Shown here: in pieces, positions 16,312-24,859 of the stretch
Numbering within the stretch: position 1 is the first letter of the stretch
Layout: each line of letters opens with the position of its first letter
DNA from: Umezawaea sp042738955
GTDB lineage: Bacteria > Actinomycetota > Actinomycetes > Mycobacteriales > Pseudonocardiaceae
Direction: 5' to 3'
DNA: 64,000 bases
NCBI RefSeq assembly: GCF_042738955.1
Contig: NZ_JBHYHC010000013.1
Coordinates: forward strand, 50,331-114,330
Position numbers and translations under genes: made by a program
The notes under the pieces: generated by a model
Told to the model about the DNA's origin: nothing
The model's database searches: none
What the model saw: only the letters and a program-made list of their open reading frames with translations

Positions 16312-17577
16312 TCAGAGGTCCGAGTACAGCGGGTGCTTGGCGGCCAGGACCTCGGCGCGCGTGCGGAGTTCGGTGAAGTCCGGCTCGGCCTGGAGGGCGG
16401 CGACGATGATGTCGGCGACCTCGGTGAAGTCGGCCGCGCCGAAGCCGCGGGTGGCGAGGGCGGGGGTGCCGATGCGCAGGCCGGACGTGACCATCGGGGG
16501 GCGGGGGTCGTTCGGGACCGCGTTGCGGTTGACCGTGATGCCGACCTGGTGGAGGCGGTCCTCGGCCTGCTTGCCGTCCAGCTCCGACGCGACCAGGTCG
16601 ACGAGGACCAGGTGGACGTCGGTGCCGCCGGTGAGGACCTTGATGCCCGCCGCGGCGGCGTCGGGCTGGAGCAGGCGGTCGGCGAGGATCTTCGCGCCCT
16701 CGACCGTGCGGCGCTGGCGGTCGGCGAACTCCGGGCTCGCCGCGTGCTTGAACGCCACGGCCTTGCCCGCGATCACGTGCTCCAGCGGGCCGCCCTGCTG
16801 GCCGGGGAACACCGCGGAGTTGATCTTCTTCGCGATGTCGGCGTCGTTGGACAGGATCACGCCGCCGCGCGGACCGCCGAGGGTCTTGTGCGTGGTGGTC
16901 GTGGTCACGTGGGCGTGCGGCACCGGGCTCGGGTGCAGGCCCGCGGCGACGAGGCCGGCGAAGTGGGCCATGTCCACCATCAGGAACGCGCCGACGGAGT
17001 CCGCGATGCGGCGGAACTCGGCGAAGTCCAGCTGGCGCGGGTAGGCGGACCAGCCCGCGACGATCAGCTTCGGCTGGTGCTCCACGGCGAGGCGCTCGAC
17101 CTCGGCCATGTCGACCAGACCGTCCGAATCGGACACGTGGTACGGCACCACGTTGTACAGCTTGCCGGAGAAGTTGATCCGCATGCCGTGGGTCAGGTGG
17201 CCGCCGTGCGCCAGGTCGAGGCCGAGGATCGTGTCGCCGGTGTTGAGCAGCGCGAACATCGCGGCGGCGTTGGCCTGCGCGCCGGAGTGCGGCTGCACGT
17301 TCGCGAAGCCCGCGCCGAACAGCTCCTTGATCCGCGAGATCGCGAGGCGCTCGATGACGTCGACGTGCTCGCAGCCGCCGTAGTAGCGGCGGCCGGGGTA
17401 GCCCTCCGCGTACTTGTTGGTGAGCACCGAGCCCTGCGCCTGGAGCACCGAGACCGGCGTGAAGTTCTCCGACGCGATCATCTCCAGCGTGTTCTGCTGG
17501 CGGGCGAGCTCGGCGGCGACGGCGTCGGCCACCTCGGGGTCGAACTCCGCGAGGGAGGTGGTGAAGTGGTCGGACAT
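16312..17577 (-). CDS. glyA: Serine hydroxymethyltransferase
   Basis: 421 residues, cytosolic PLP enzyme interconverting serine and glycine with tetrahydrofolate. Motifs: ASENFTPVSVLQAQGSVLTNKYAEGYPG, HSGAQANAAAM, DMAHFAGLVAAG and the PLP lysine in TTTTTHKTLGGPRGG, ending in PLYSDL. The ATG at 17577 is preceded by AAGGGAGATCAC. It lies 19 bases after gcvT under the same glycine riboswitch, so the pair links glycine cleavage to one-carbon supply. The length is standard. Confidence 0.97.
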   Translation of the reverse strand: MSDHFTTSLAEFDPEVADAVAAELARQQNTLEMIASENFTPVSVLQAQGSVLTNKYAEGYPGRRYYGGCEHVDVIERLAISRIKELFGAGFANVQPHSGAQANAAAMFALLNTGDTILGLDLAHGGHLTHGMRINFSGKLYNVVPYHVSDSDGLVDMAEVERLAVEHQPKLIVAGWSAYPRQLDFAEFRRIADSVGAFLMVDMAHFAGLVAAGLHPSPVPHAHVTTTTTHKTLGGPRGGVILSNDADIAKKINSAVFPGQQGGPLEHVIAGKAVAFKHAASPEFADRQRRTVEGAKILADRLLQPDAAAAGIKVLTGGTDVHLVLVDLVASELDGKQAEDRLHQVGITVNRNAVPNDPRPPMVTSGLRIGTPALATRGFGAADFTEVADIIVAALQAEPDFTELRTRAEVLAAKHPLYSDL

Positions 17578-17596
17578 GTGATCTCCCTTGACCGGA

Positions 17597-18697
17597 TCAG
17601 TTGGCGCGCTTGTAGAACGGCAGTGCGACGACCTCGACGGGCTCCTGCCTGCCTCGGACGTCGACCGCCAGCTTGGTGCCGGGCTCGGCGCTGGACTTGG
17701 CCACGTACGCCATCGCCACCGAGTACCCGAGCGTCGGGGACAGCGCCCCGCTGGTGATCTCGCCGACCGCGGCGCCGTCCGCGTCGAGCACGGTGTACCC
17801 GTGCCTCGGCGCCCGGCGGCCCGCGGCCTTGAGCCCCACCAGCGTGGTGTCCACACCGGACTCCGCGACCTTCGCCAGCGCGTCGCGGCCGACGAAGTCG
17901 CCCGGCTTGTCGAGCTTGACGACCCGGCCGAGGTTCGCGTGGTACGGGGTGTGCGCGGTGTCGAGTTCGTTGCCGTACAACGGCATCCCGGCTTCCAGGC
18001 GCAGCGTGTCGCGGCAGCCGAGCCCGGCGGGCTTGAGCCCGTGGTCCTTGCCCGCCTCCAGCAGCGCCGCCCAGACGGCGGGGGCGTCGGCGGGGGCCAC
18101 GAACAGCTCGAAGCCGTCCTCGCCCGTGTAGCCCGTCCTGGCCAGCAGCACCGGCGTGCCCGCGACCTCGGTCGGGTACGACGCGTAGTACTTCACCGTC
18201 GCCAGGTCGGTCGGCGTCAGGCCCGCCACGATCGCGGTGGAGTTGGGGCCCTGCACGGCGAGCAGCGCGTAGTCCGTCGACCTGTCCACGACGGTGGTGT
18301 CGAAGTCCTTCGCCCGCTCGACGAGCTCGCCGAACACCAGCTCGGCGTTGGAGGCGTTCGCCACGACGAGGTACTCGAGTTCACCCAGTCGGTACACGAT
18401 CAGGTCGTCCAGCACCCCGCCGTCGGCCCGGGTGATCATCGTGTAGCGGGCGCGGCCGACGCCGATCGCGGAGCTGTGGCCCACCAGCGCGTAGTCCAGC
18501 GCGGCGCCGGCCTCGGGGCCCTCCAGCACGATCTCGCCCATGTGCGTCAGGTCGAACAGGCCGGCCGTCGTGCGGACCGCGTGGTGCTCGACCAGCTCGC
18601 TGTCGTAGCGCAGCGGCATCCGCCAGCCCGCGAAGTCGGTGAACATGGCGCCCAGCGCCTCGTGCTCGGCGTGCAGCGGCGTCCGACGGCTTTCCAT
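17597..18697 (-). CDS. gcvT: Aminomethyltransferase, T-protein of glycine cleavage system
   Basis: 366 residues. It releases ammonia from the aminomethyl group carried by the H-protein and forms methylene-tetrahydrofolate. Motifs: TPLHAEHEALGAMFTDFAGWRMPL at the N-terminus, GLFDLTHMGEI, the folate-site ARTGYTGEDGFEL and LGCRDTLRLEAGMPLYGNEL. I place the start at ATG 18697 because MESRRTPL matches the usual beginning, with GGGAGG 10 bases upstream. An in-frame ATG at 18790, also after GGAGGAG, would add 31 residues with no family match. gcvH and gcvP are not in the window. Expression is controlled by the riboswitch just upstream. Confidence 0.95.
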   Translation of the reverse strand: MESRRTPLHAEHEALGAMFTDFAGWRMPLRYDSELVEHHAVRTTAGLFDLTHMGEIVLEGPEAGAALDYALVGHSSAIGVGRARYTMITRADGGVLDDLIVYRLGELEYLVVANASNAELVFGELVERAKDFDTTVVDRSTDYALLAVQGPNSTAIVAGLTPTDLATVKYYASYPTEVAGTPVLLARTGYTGEDGFELFVAPADAPAVWAALLEAGKDHGLKPAGLGCRDTLRLEAGMPLYGNELDTAHTPYHANLGRVVKLDKPGDFVGRDALAKVAESGVDTTLVGLKAAGRRAPRHGYTVLDADGAAVGEITSGALSPTLGYSVAMAYVAKSSAEPGTKLAVDVRGRQEPVEVVALPFYKRAN

Positions 18698-18816
18698 CTG
18701 GGTGGATCCTCCCTGGTGGGCATGCTCAACGGCCGACTCCGCCGCGTGGGCGTCGAGTCGACCGGCGGCGGGCAGTGGGAACACGGTCATCGGCGAGACT
18801 CCTCCTGTGAGCGAGC

Positions 18817-18995
18817 CTCCCCCTCTGTCATGAGCCTGAGAGCTTCGTCGCGCGAGCGCGACTTGCACCGTGGGCGAGGCGCGCGGGTGCGCCTGCTTTT
18901 CAGAGTTGCCTGCGTCGCGCGGTACCTGTGCCTGAGAGATTCCGGGGAGGAGTTGCTCCTTCGGCGCCCCTCGCGGGGACTCTTCCGCGCGCCAT
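18817..18995 (-). promoter_or_regulatory. Tandem glycine riboswitch upstream of gcvT
   Basis: Reading the minus strand, two aptamers are recognisable by conserved stretches. The first runs GAAGAGTCCCC, GCGCCGAAGGAGCAA, AATCTCTCAGGCAC and AGGTACCGC. The second runs CAACTCTGAAAAGC, CACGGTGCAAGTC, AAGCTCTCAGGCTC and ATGACAGAGGGGGAGG. This is the tandem glycine-binding RNA that activates gcv genes when glycine is abundant. Its 3' end lies within ~30 bases of the upstream candidate gcvT start, so control could act on translation initiation or on termination; I see no separate terminator stem. Confidence 0.95.
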
Positions 18996-19065
18996 CGACG
19001 GCCGTGTTCAGTTGATGTGCCCAGACGCTATTCGCAGGCCGTGCCGCAGGTCAACAGGGGTCGCC

Positions 19066-19368
19066 TCACAGTGGGACGCCCTCGCGGACGCGCTCGACCA
19101 CCTTGCGCTCCGCGTAGAACGACAGGAACGGGATCGTGCCCGCGAGCAGCACCAGGATCGTGCCCTTCATCGACCACCGGGACTTGAGCCCGAGGTCGAC
19201 CGCGACGACCAGGTAGATGGCGTAGAGGAAGCCGTGGACCGGGCCGACGACCTTGACCATGCCGGGGGCGTCGCCGACGTACTTCAACAGCATCGCCACG
19301 ACCAGCAGGAGCAGGCCGACACCGACCACGTAGGCCATGAACCTGAACCGGTTCAACGCACCGCTCAT
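19066..19368 (-). CDS. DUF3817 integral membrane protein
   Basis: 100 residues with three hydrophobic segments (~10-29, ~42-60, ~68-85). The signature is RFRFMAYVVGVGLLLLVV, then GPVHGFLYAIYLVVA and KGTILVLLAGTIPFLSFYAERKV, as in the DUF3817 family (Mycobacterium Rv1342c-like). Function unknown. It follows the next gene upstream by 25 bases in the same orientation, an arrangement I recall for Rv1342c/lprD in mycobacteria. Confidence 0.9.
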   Translation of the reverse strand: MSGALNRFRFMAYVVGVGLLLLVVAMLLKYVGDAPGMVKVVGPVHGFLYAIYLVVAVDLGLKSRWSMKGTILVLLAGTIPFLSFYAERKVVERVREGVPL

Positions 19369-19393
19369 CGCCCGTCCGACCGCCTTCGCTCCG

Positions 19394-19762
19394 CTACCGC
19401 GAGTCCCGCGCGTTCAGGTCGGCGAGGTAGCGGTTGTAGACCGCCAGCTCGTCGTCCTCGTCCACGACGGGAGCACTGACGGCGTCAACGGTAACGACAG
19501 GCGTGGGCGCGTCCACGGGCGGCTCGGTTTTCGGGGCCTCCGCCCCGCGCTGCGCGTCGAGCCTGCGGATGCGCCAGACCATGAAGGCCGGGAAGAGTCC
19601 GAACAGCGGCCACTGCAACACGTAGCCGAGGTTCTGGAAGGTCCCCGCGGCGGACTCGAACCTCGTCCACTGCCACCACGCGAGACCGCAACAACCCACC
19701 AGCGTGACCACGCAGAGGAGCGCGATGGACACGCGCTGGGGGGTGATCGGGCCGCCGGACAC
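19394..19762 (-). CDS. Small membrane protein resembling LprD
   Basis: 122 residues. The transmembrane segment ALLCVVTLVGCCGLAWWQWTRF (~13-33) contains a lipobox-like cysteine pair. GTFQNLGYVLQWPLFGLFPAFMVWRI gives a second segment. The tail is acidic and proline-rich and ends VYNRYLADLNARDSR. The WWQWxRF and QNLGYxxQWPLF patterns resemble the actinobacterial LprD/Rv1343c family (from memory). The start is GTG at 19762. Probably co-transcribed with the DUF3817 gene. Confidence 0.8.
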   Translation of the reverse strand: MSGGPITPQRVSIALLCVVTLVGCCGLAWWQWTRFESAAGTFQNLGYVLQWPLFGLFPAFMVWRIRRLDAQRGAEAPKTEPPVDAPTPVVTVDAVSAPVVDEDDELAVYNRYLADLNARDSR

Positions 19763-19871
19763 CAGTCAAAGCTAGCACCGGCGGTACCGCGGTTGGAGGT
19801 CCAGGGCCGGGTGACCCAAGGGTTGGGGCTCCGCCTCGGAGCCCACTCCCGTTTCCGGACCGCCGACCGTC

Positions 19872-20363
19872 CTAGGCGACGCCGTCCCGGCGCTGCCGCT
19901 GAAGACGCGCGACGCACCACGCCGCCGCGCTGCCCCGACGCAGGTGCTGGAGCACCGTCATCGGACCGAGTCGACGACCGAGGTCGGCGGGCAGGAGCCC
20001 GGCCACCCGGTAGTCCAGAGCGCGCTGGTCCAACGGGCTGATGCCCGCGTCCCACCACTGCTCAGCCTCGGCGAGGTCGCCCACGAGCTGCCAGTAGCTC
20101 GCCGCCGCCTCCAGGAGGACCTCGGGCACCTCGGGCGCCCTCCTCCGCATAGCCGCCACGTACGCGGGGCTGGCCGACTCGACCCGCACCACGCCTCGTG
20201 GTCCACCGTTCGCCCGCTGGCTGGGGATCCCCGGCGACGCGCTGGGTGGTGCCTCCGCCAGCCAGGCGTTCTTGATCCGGTTCACCTCCTGCATCTCAGC
20301 GTCGTCCGACCGCTCCGCCGCCCACTGCCTAAGCAGTTCGTCGACTCCGGAGTCCTCGACCAT
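19872..20363 (-). CDS. Hypothetical protein
   Basis: 163 residues with no membrane segment or recognised motif. The N-terminus is charged (DELLRQWAAERSDDAEMQEVNRIKNAWL), the middle is proline/serine-rich, and the C-terminal half looks helical (EVLLEAAASYWQLVGDLAEAEQWWDAG, ALDYRVAGLLPADL). ATG at 20363 is preceded by GGGAGGCATAA, a good ribosome binding site, which supports it as real. No function is assigned. Confidence 0.65.
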   Translation of the reverse strand: MVEDSGVDELLRQWAAERSDDAEMQEVNRIKNAWLAEAPPSASPGIPSQRANGGPRGVVRVESASPAYVAAMRRRAPEVPEVLLEAAASYWQLVGDLAEAEQWWDAGISPLDQRALDYRVAGLLPADLGRRLGPMTVLQHLRRGSAAAWCVARLQRQRRDGVA

Positions 20364-20502
20364 TTATGCCTCCCTGGGGTCGAAGATCAGCCAATGCAGC
20401 GCACCGTATTCAACGGTTTGGGCAACCGCTAGACCCTTGTTTGTCAGTAACCCCGTTACCAGGGTGTTATAGCCCCTATTCCACCCATAAGGCTCAACGG
20501 CG

Positions 20503-20555
20503 CGGGGGCCGTGTCACCGTGGGTGACGGGTCTGACACGGCTGTCGCGGCCCCCG
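20503..20555 (-). terminator. Bulged hairpin downstream of a small membrane protein gene
   Basis: CGGGGGCC (20503-20510) pairs with GGCCCCCG (20548-20555), and CCGTGTCA (20509-20516) pairs with TGACACGG (20533-20540), with a bulge on the right side. It lies about 50 bases beyond the stop at 20608 and could end that transcript. The upstream flank (20364-20500) is noticeably more AT-rich and probably holds the promoter of the gene at 20363. Confidence 0.5.
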
Positions 20556-20607
20556 TGGCGGCGGGCCGCGACACCCGGCGAAGCGGGACGAACCGGGCGC
20601 GGAGCTA

Positions 20608-20769
20608 CTAGCCGAAGAGGCTCCGGACGAACGTGATGATGGATTCCGCGCCCTGGCGCAGCCAGGCGAGCACCTGCGACACCGCGTCCGCGGACTCAAC
20701 CGGGCGGGTGATCAGGAGGAACAGCACCAGCGCGACCGCCGCCAGCACGACCACCTTCTTCGTGTTCAC
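20608..20769 (-). CDS. Small single-pass membrane protein
   Basis: 53 residues. A transmembrane helix at ~4-21 (KVVVLAAVALVLFLLITRP) is followed by an amphipathic segment ending in FVRSLFG. The start is GTG at 20769 (VNTKKVVVL); the longer upstream reading has composition unlike a coding region. Small proteins of this shape are common in Pseudonocardiales, but their role is unknown. Confidence 0.7.
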   Translation of the reverse strand: MNTKKVVVLAAVALVLFLLITRPVESADAVSQVLAWLRQGAESIITFVRSLFG

Positions 20770-21170
20770 GTCAAGCCACTCCGTCCGCTCAGGTACGTGC
20801 CGGCGGACCCCCGGTGACGACCGGGTGCACGCCGCGTCACCCGACATGGTCCCCCATTCACCCGGATGATGAACGTCGAACACGCCTCCTGCCCCCGTCC
20901 GGACCCAAGATCCGCCGCCTGATGGCGTCAAGCGACCCTCCAGCATCACCCGAATGGCCGCTCAAGGTCCCGCTTCGCCGGGACGATGACCTGGGTACGG
21001 GCGTCTCGCCCGACAATCCCCAGCCAGCGCACCGAGGTACTCGCGAACCATCAGCACACCCCGAGGGTCCCGCCGCTCACCCGAGCGCTGCTCGGCGAGC
21101 ACGCTGCGTGACAACCGCGATCTAATGCCGTGACACTTTCCCGGCGCGTATTTCGCTGCCCTTTTAATGA
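20770..21170. other. Intergenic region without a supported gene
   Basis: 401 bases. Upstream of the small membrane protein gene on one side and beyond the CoA-transferase stop on the other. A short inverted repeat (GTCCCG/CGGGAC around 20968-20985) is the only structure I notice. The stretch near 21130-21180 is more AT-rich. No ORF here has both a ribosome binding site and credible composition. Confidence 0.5.
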
Positions 21171-22301
21171 TCAGCCAATAACTCCGGACCGACTCAGTTC
21201 CGTAATCTCAGCTTCTGGGACACGGAGCTCCTCGAGCACTTCGATCGTGTGTTTTCCGGCCCGCACGGGCGGCTCGGGATGGCCCGCGGGCGTCCGGTCG
21301 AACCGCGGGGCCGGAGCGGGCAGCGCCGTCCCGTCCACGTCGATGAACGTGCCGCGCGCGACGTTGTGCGGGTGCGAGGGCGCCTCGCCGGGTTCGAGCA
21401 CCGGCGCGAGGCACGCGTCCGTGCCCGCCGCGAGGTCCGCCCACTCGTCCCTGGTCTTCGTCGCGACCGCCGCCCCGATGAGTTCCCGCAGCTCAGGCCA
21501 GTTCGCCGGGTCGTGCCGGTTCGGCAGGTCGGTCAGGCCCAGCAGCGCGGCCAGCTCGGCGAAGAACTTCTCCTCCAGCGCCCCGAGCGCCACGTACCGG
21601 CCGTCGGCGGCCTGGTAGACGTCGTAGAACGGCGCGCCGCCGTCCAGCAGGTTCGTGCCGCGCTCGCCCTTCTCGCCGCCCGCCGCGCGCATCCCGTGCA
21701 GGAACGTGGTGAGCAGCGCCGCACCCTCGACCATCGAGGCGTCGACGACCTGCCCGCGCCCGGACCGCTCGCGCTCGTACAGCGCGGCCAGCACGCCCAT
21801 GGCCAGCAGCAGTCCACCGCCGCCGAAGTCGCCGAGCAGGTTCAGCGGCACGGTCGGCGCCTCACCGGCCCGTCCGATGGGCTCCAACGCGCCCGCGACG
21901 GCGATGTAGTTGATGTCGTGGCCCGCGCGGTCGGCCAGCGGCCCGTCCTGGCCCCAGCCCGTCATCCGGCCGTAGACCAGCCGCGGGTTGCGGGCCAGGC
22001 ACTGGGCGGGCCCGATGCCCAGCCGCTCGGTCACGCCGGGCCGGAAGCCCTCGATCAGCACGTCCGCGTGGTCGACCAGGCGCAGCACCAGCCCGGCCCC
22101 CTCGGGCGTGCGGATGTCGATGCCGACCGACCGCCTGCCGCGGCCCAGCGGGTCGCCGGGCACCGCGCCGGGGTCGCCGCCGATCCGGTCCACCCGGACG
22201 ACGTCCGCGCCGAGGTCGGCCAGCACCATCGCCCCGAACGGCGCGGGCGCGAGCCCGGCCAGCTCCACGACCCTCAGCCCGGCCAGTGGTCCCTGCTTCA
22301 C
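21171..22301 (-). CDS. CaiB/BaiF family CoA transferase, alpha-methylacyl-CoA racemase-like
   Basis: 376 residues. Typical motifs: GLRVVELAGLAPAPFGAMVLADLGADVVRVDR, DIRTPEGAGLVLRLVDHADVLIEGFRPGV, MTGWGQDGPLADRAGHDINYIAVAGAL and the active-site region LLGDFGGGGLLLAMG with Asp. The PxxF(G)AM and GHDINY patterns favour racemisation at the alpha-carbon of branched acyl-CoAs (AMACR/Mcr) over simple CoA transfer. In this cluster it would let the acyl-CoA dehydrogenase oxidise (R)-methyl acyl chains. ATG at 22301; 9 bases separate it from the upstream dehydrogenase gene, so one operon. Confidence 0.92.
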   Translation of the reverse strand: MKQGPLAGLRVVELAGLAPAPFGAMVLADLGADVVRVDRIGGDPGAVPGDPLGRGRRSVGIDIRTPEGAGLVLRLVDHADVLIEGFRPGVTERLGIGPAQCLARNPRLVYGRMTGWGQDGPLADRAGHDINYIAVAGALEPIGRAGEAPTVPLNLLGDFGGGGLLLAMGVLAALYERERSGRGQVVDASMVEGAALLTTFLHGMRAAGGEKGERGTNLLDGGAPFYDVYQAADGRYVALGALEEKFFAELAALLGLTDLPNRHDPANWPELRELIGAAVATKTRDEWADLAAGTDACLAPVLEPGEAPSHPHNVARGTFIDVDGTALPAPAPRFDRTPAGHPEPPVRAGKHTIEVLEELRVPEAEITELSRSGVIG

Positions 22302-22310
22302 GACTGCCTC

Positions 22311-23459
22311 CTACAGGGATCGGGCGATGATTTCCTTCATGATCTCGTTCGTGCCGCCGTAGATCTTCTGCACCCGCGCGTCCGCCCAGGCCCGCGCGAT
22401 CGGGTACTCCGTCATGTACCCGTAGCCGCCGAAGAGCTGCACGCACTCGTCCACGACCCGGCAGAGCCGCTCGGTGGACCACCACTTGGCCATCGCGGCC
22501 GTCGGGATGTCGAGCTGCCCCTCCAGGTGCCGCTGGACGCAGTCGTCGACGAACGACCTGGTCACGGCCGCCTCGGTGGCGCACTCGGCGAGGGTGAACC
22601 GGGTGTTCTGGAACTTGATCAGCTCCCGGCCGAACGCCGTGCGGTCCTTCACGTACTCCAGCGTCATCGCCACGGCGGCCTCGATGCCCGCGATGGACGC
22701 CACCGCGATGATCAGCCGCTCCTGCGGGAGCTGGTTCATCAGCTGGACGAACCCCTGCCCCTCCGCGCCGCCGAGCAGGTTGGCCGCGGGGACGCGCACG
22801 TCGTCGAAGAACAGCTCCGCGGTGTCCTGGCCCTTCATCCCGACCTTGTCGAGCACCCGCCCGCGCCGGAACCCCGGCGCCTGGTCCGTCTCCACGACCA
22901 CGAGCGACGTGCCCGCCGCGCCCTCGGCCGGGTCGGTCTTGACGACCACGACGACGAGGTCGGCCTGGCTGCCGTTGGTGATGAACGTCTTCGAGCCGTT
23001 CACCACGTACTCGTCGCCGTCGCGGATCGCCTTGGTCTTGATGCCCTGGAGGTCCGACCCGGCGCCGGGCTCGGACATCGCGATGGCCCCGACGTACTCG
23101 CCGCTCGCGAGCTTCGGCAGCCACCGGAGCTTCTGCTCCTCCGTGCCGTAGGCGACGAGGTAGGGGGCCACGATGCCGCTGTGCACGCTGTTGCCCCACG
23201 CGCTGTCCCCGGCGCGCGCCTGCTCCTCGATCAGCACGGCCTCGTGGGCGAACGTCCCGCCGCCACCGCCGTACTCCTCGGGGATGGACAGGCAGAGCAG
23301 CCCGACCTCGCCCGCCTTGGTCCACAGCTCGCGGTCGACGTGCTTCTGCTCGGCCCAGCGCTCCTGGTGCGGGGTCACCTCCTTGGCCATGAAGGTGCGG
23401 GCCAGCTCGCGCAGCTGGTCGAGGTCCTCGGTCATCCAGGCGGAACGGCGCTTCGGCAT
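22311..23459 (-). CDS. Acyl-CoA dehydrogenase
   Basis: 382 residues from ATG 23459 (MPKRRSAWMTEDLDQ); the in-frame ATG at MTEDLDQ is a possible later start. A flavoprotein performing the first step of beta-oxidation. Motifs: GAIAMSEPGAGSDLQGIKTKA, YVVNGSKTFITNG, DRTAFGRELIKFQNTRFTLAE, VDECVQLFGGYGYMTEYPIARAWADARVQKIYGGTNEIMKEIIARSL. The catalytic glutamate is the Glu of YGGTNEIMKEI or nearby. It diverges from the thiolase-fadB operon across ~195 bases containing a repeated operator-like element. Confidence 0.95.
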   Translation of the reverse strand: MPKRRSAWMTEDLDQLRELARTFMAKEVTPHQERWAEQKHVDRELWTKAGEVGLLCLSIPEEYGGGGGTFAHEAVLIEEQARAGDSAWGNSVHSGIVAPYLVAYGTEEQKLRWLPKLASGEYVGAIAMSEPGAGSDLQGIKTKAIRDGDEYVVNGSKTFITNGSQADLVVVVVKTDPAEGAAGTSLVVVETDQAPGFRRGRVLDKVGMKGQDTAELFFDDVRVPAANLLGGAEGQGFVQLMNQLPQERLIIAVASIAGIEAAVAMTLEYVKDRTAFGRELIKFQNTRFTLAECATEAAVTRSFVDDCVQRHLEGQLDIPTAAMAKWWSTERLCRVVDECVQLFGGYGYMTEYPIARAWADARVQKIYGGTNEIMKEIIARSL

Positions 23460-23526
23460 ACCGCCAGCCAAGCACCGCACCGCCCGGTCTGCCATGACCA
23501 TCGAGCTTCACCTGGAGCGCCGAACG

Positions 23527-23611
23527 TGAGCTAATTTGTCGGTCGGTGATCACCCGAGCCTGGTCAACGGCCTGGGACCACCGGTCTCACTGAGCGAATT
23601 TGTCAGTCGAT
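23527..23611. promoter_or_regulatory. Two direct copies of an operator-like 21-mer in the fad divergent promoter
   Basis: TGAGCTAATTTGTCGGTCGG at 23527-23546 and TGAGCGAATTTGTCAGTCGA at 23591-23610 start 64 bases apart and match at 17 of 20 positions. Each sits close to one of the two divergent genes. A 10-bp palindrome GGTGATCACC (23545-23554) overlaps the edge of the first copy. This suits a common regulator of both fatty-acid operons, probably TetR-type; the protein is not identified. Confidence 0.6.
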
Positions 23612-23654
23612 CCGGTCATGGGAATCCCAGTGGGATCGGCCTACCGTCGAATGC

Positions 23655-24857
23655 ATGAGCGAAGCCTTGATCTTCGATGCCGTGCGGACGCCGCGCGGCA
23701 AGGGAAAGCGCGGGTCGCTGCACAGCGTCAAGCCGATCGCGCTCGCGGCCGGGGTGCTGCGGGCGCTGTCCGAGCGGAACGCGCTGGACACCTCGCAGGT
23801 GGACGACGTGGTGTTCGGCGTCGTGTCGCCGGTCGGCGAGCAGGGCTCGGACATCGCGCGCACGGCCGTGCTGGCGGCCGGGTGGGCGCAGCGGACGGCG
23901 GGCGTGCAGCTCAACCGGTTCTGCGCCTCGGGCCTGGAGTCGGTGAACATGGCGGCGGCGAAGGTCGCGTCCGGTTTCGAGGACCTGGTCGTGGCGGGCG
24001 GCGTCGAGTCGATGTCGCGCGTGGCGATGGGCTCGGACGGCGGTGCGTGGGCGTCGGACCCGGAGACCAACATGGCGACGAACTTCGTCCCGCAGGGCGT
24101 GAGCGCGGACCTGATCGCCACGCTGGAGGGCTTCGACCGGGAGGCGGTCGACACCTGGGCCGTGCGCTCGCACCGGCTGGCGACCCTGGCGCAGGAGAAG
24201 GGCTACTTCGACCGCTCGATCGTCCCCGTGGTCGACCAGAACGGCACGCTCGTGCTCGCCGCCGACGAGACCATCCGCCCGGAGACGACGCTGGAGCGGC
24301 TGGCGGGCCTCAAGCCGAGCTTCCAGTTCCACGGCGACCTCGGCTACGACTCGGTGGCCATCGACCGCTACCCGGCGGTCGAGCGGATCACCCACGTCCA
24401 CACCCCCGGCAACTCGTCGCAGATCGTCGACGGGGCCGCCGCGATGCTCATCGGCAACGAGCGGGCGGGCCGCGACCTCGGCCTGACGCCCCGAGCGCGG
24501 ATCATCGCGACCGCCGTGGTCGGCACCGAGCCGACGATCATGCTGACCGGTCCGGCCCCGGCCGCGCGCAAGGCGCTGGACCGCGCGGGCCTGACCGTCG
24601 AGGACATCGACCTGTTCGAGATCAACGAGGCGTTCTCCTCCGTGGTGCTGAAGTTCCAGCGCGACCTGGACCTGCCCGAGGAGAAGATCAACGTCAACGG
24701 CGGCGCGATCGCCATGGGCCACCCGCTGGGCGCCACCGGCTGCATGATCCTGTCGACCCTGCTCGACGAGCTGGAGCGCCAGGACCTCCGCCGAGGCCTC
24801 GCCACGCTGTGCGTCGGCGGCGGCATGGGCATCGCCACGATCATCGAGAGGGTCTGA
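23655..24857 (+). CDS. fadA: Acetyl-CoA acyltransferase (beta-ketothiolase)
   Basis: 400 residues. It cleaves 3-ketoacyl-CoA in the last step of beta-oxidation. The nucleophilic cysteine is in LNRFCASGLESVNMA, and the other catalytic residues are in NEAFSSV, GHPLGATGC and the CVGGGMG cysteine loop near the end. The length is standard. The ATG at 23655 has a weak ribosome binding site (CTACCGTCGAATGC), so a leaderless or near-leaderless message is possible. Its stop is 2 bases before the fadB start, so translation is coupled. Confidence 0.96.
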   Translation: MSEALIFDAVRTPRGKGKRGSLHSVKPIALAAGVLRALSERNALDTSQVDDVVFGVVSPVGEQGSDIARTAVLAAGWAQRTAGVQLNRFCASGLESVNMAAAKVASGFEDLVVAGGVESMSRVAMGSDGGAWASDPETNMATNFVPQGVSADLIATLEGFDREAVDTWAVRSHRLATLAQEKGYFDRSIVPVVDQNGTLVLAADETIRPETTLERLAGLKPSFQFHGDLGYDSVAIDRYPAVERITHVHTPGNSSQIVDGAAAMLIGNERAGRDLGLTPRARIIATAVVGTEPTIMLTGPAPAARKALDRAGLTVEDIDLFEINEAFSSVVLKFQRDLDLPEEKINVNGGAIAMGHPLGATGCMILSTLLDELERQDLRRGLATLCVGGGMGIATIIERV

Positions 24858-24859
24858 CC

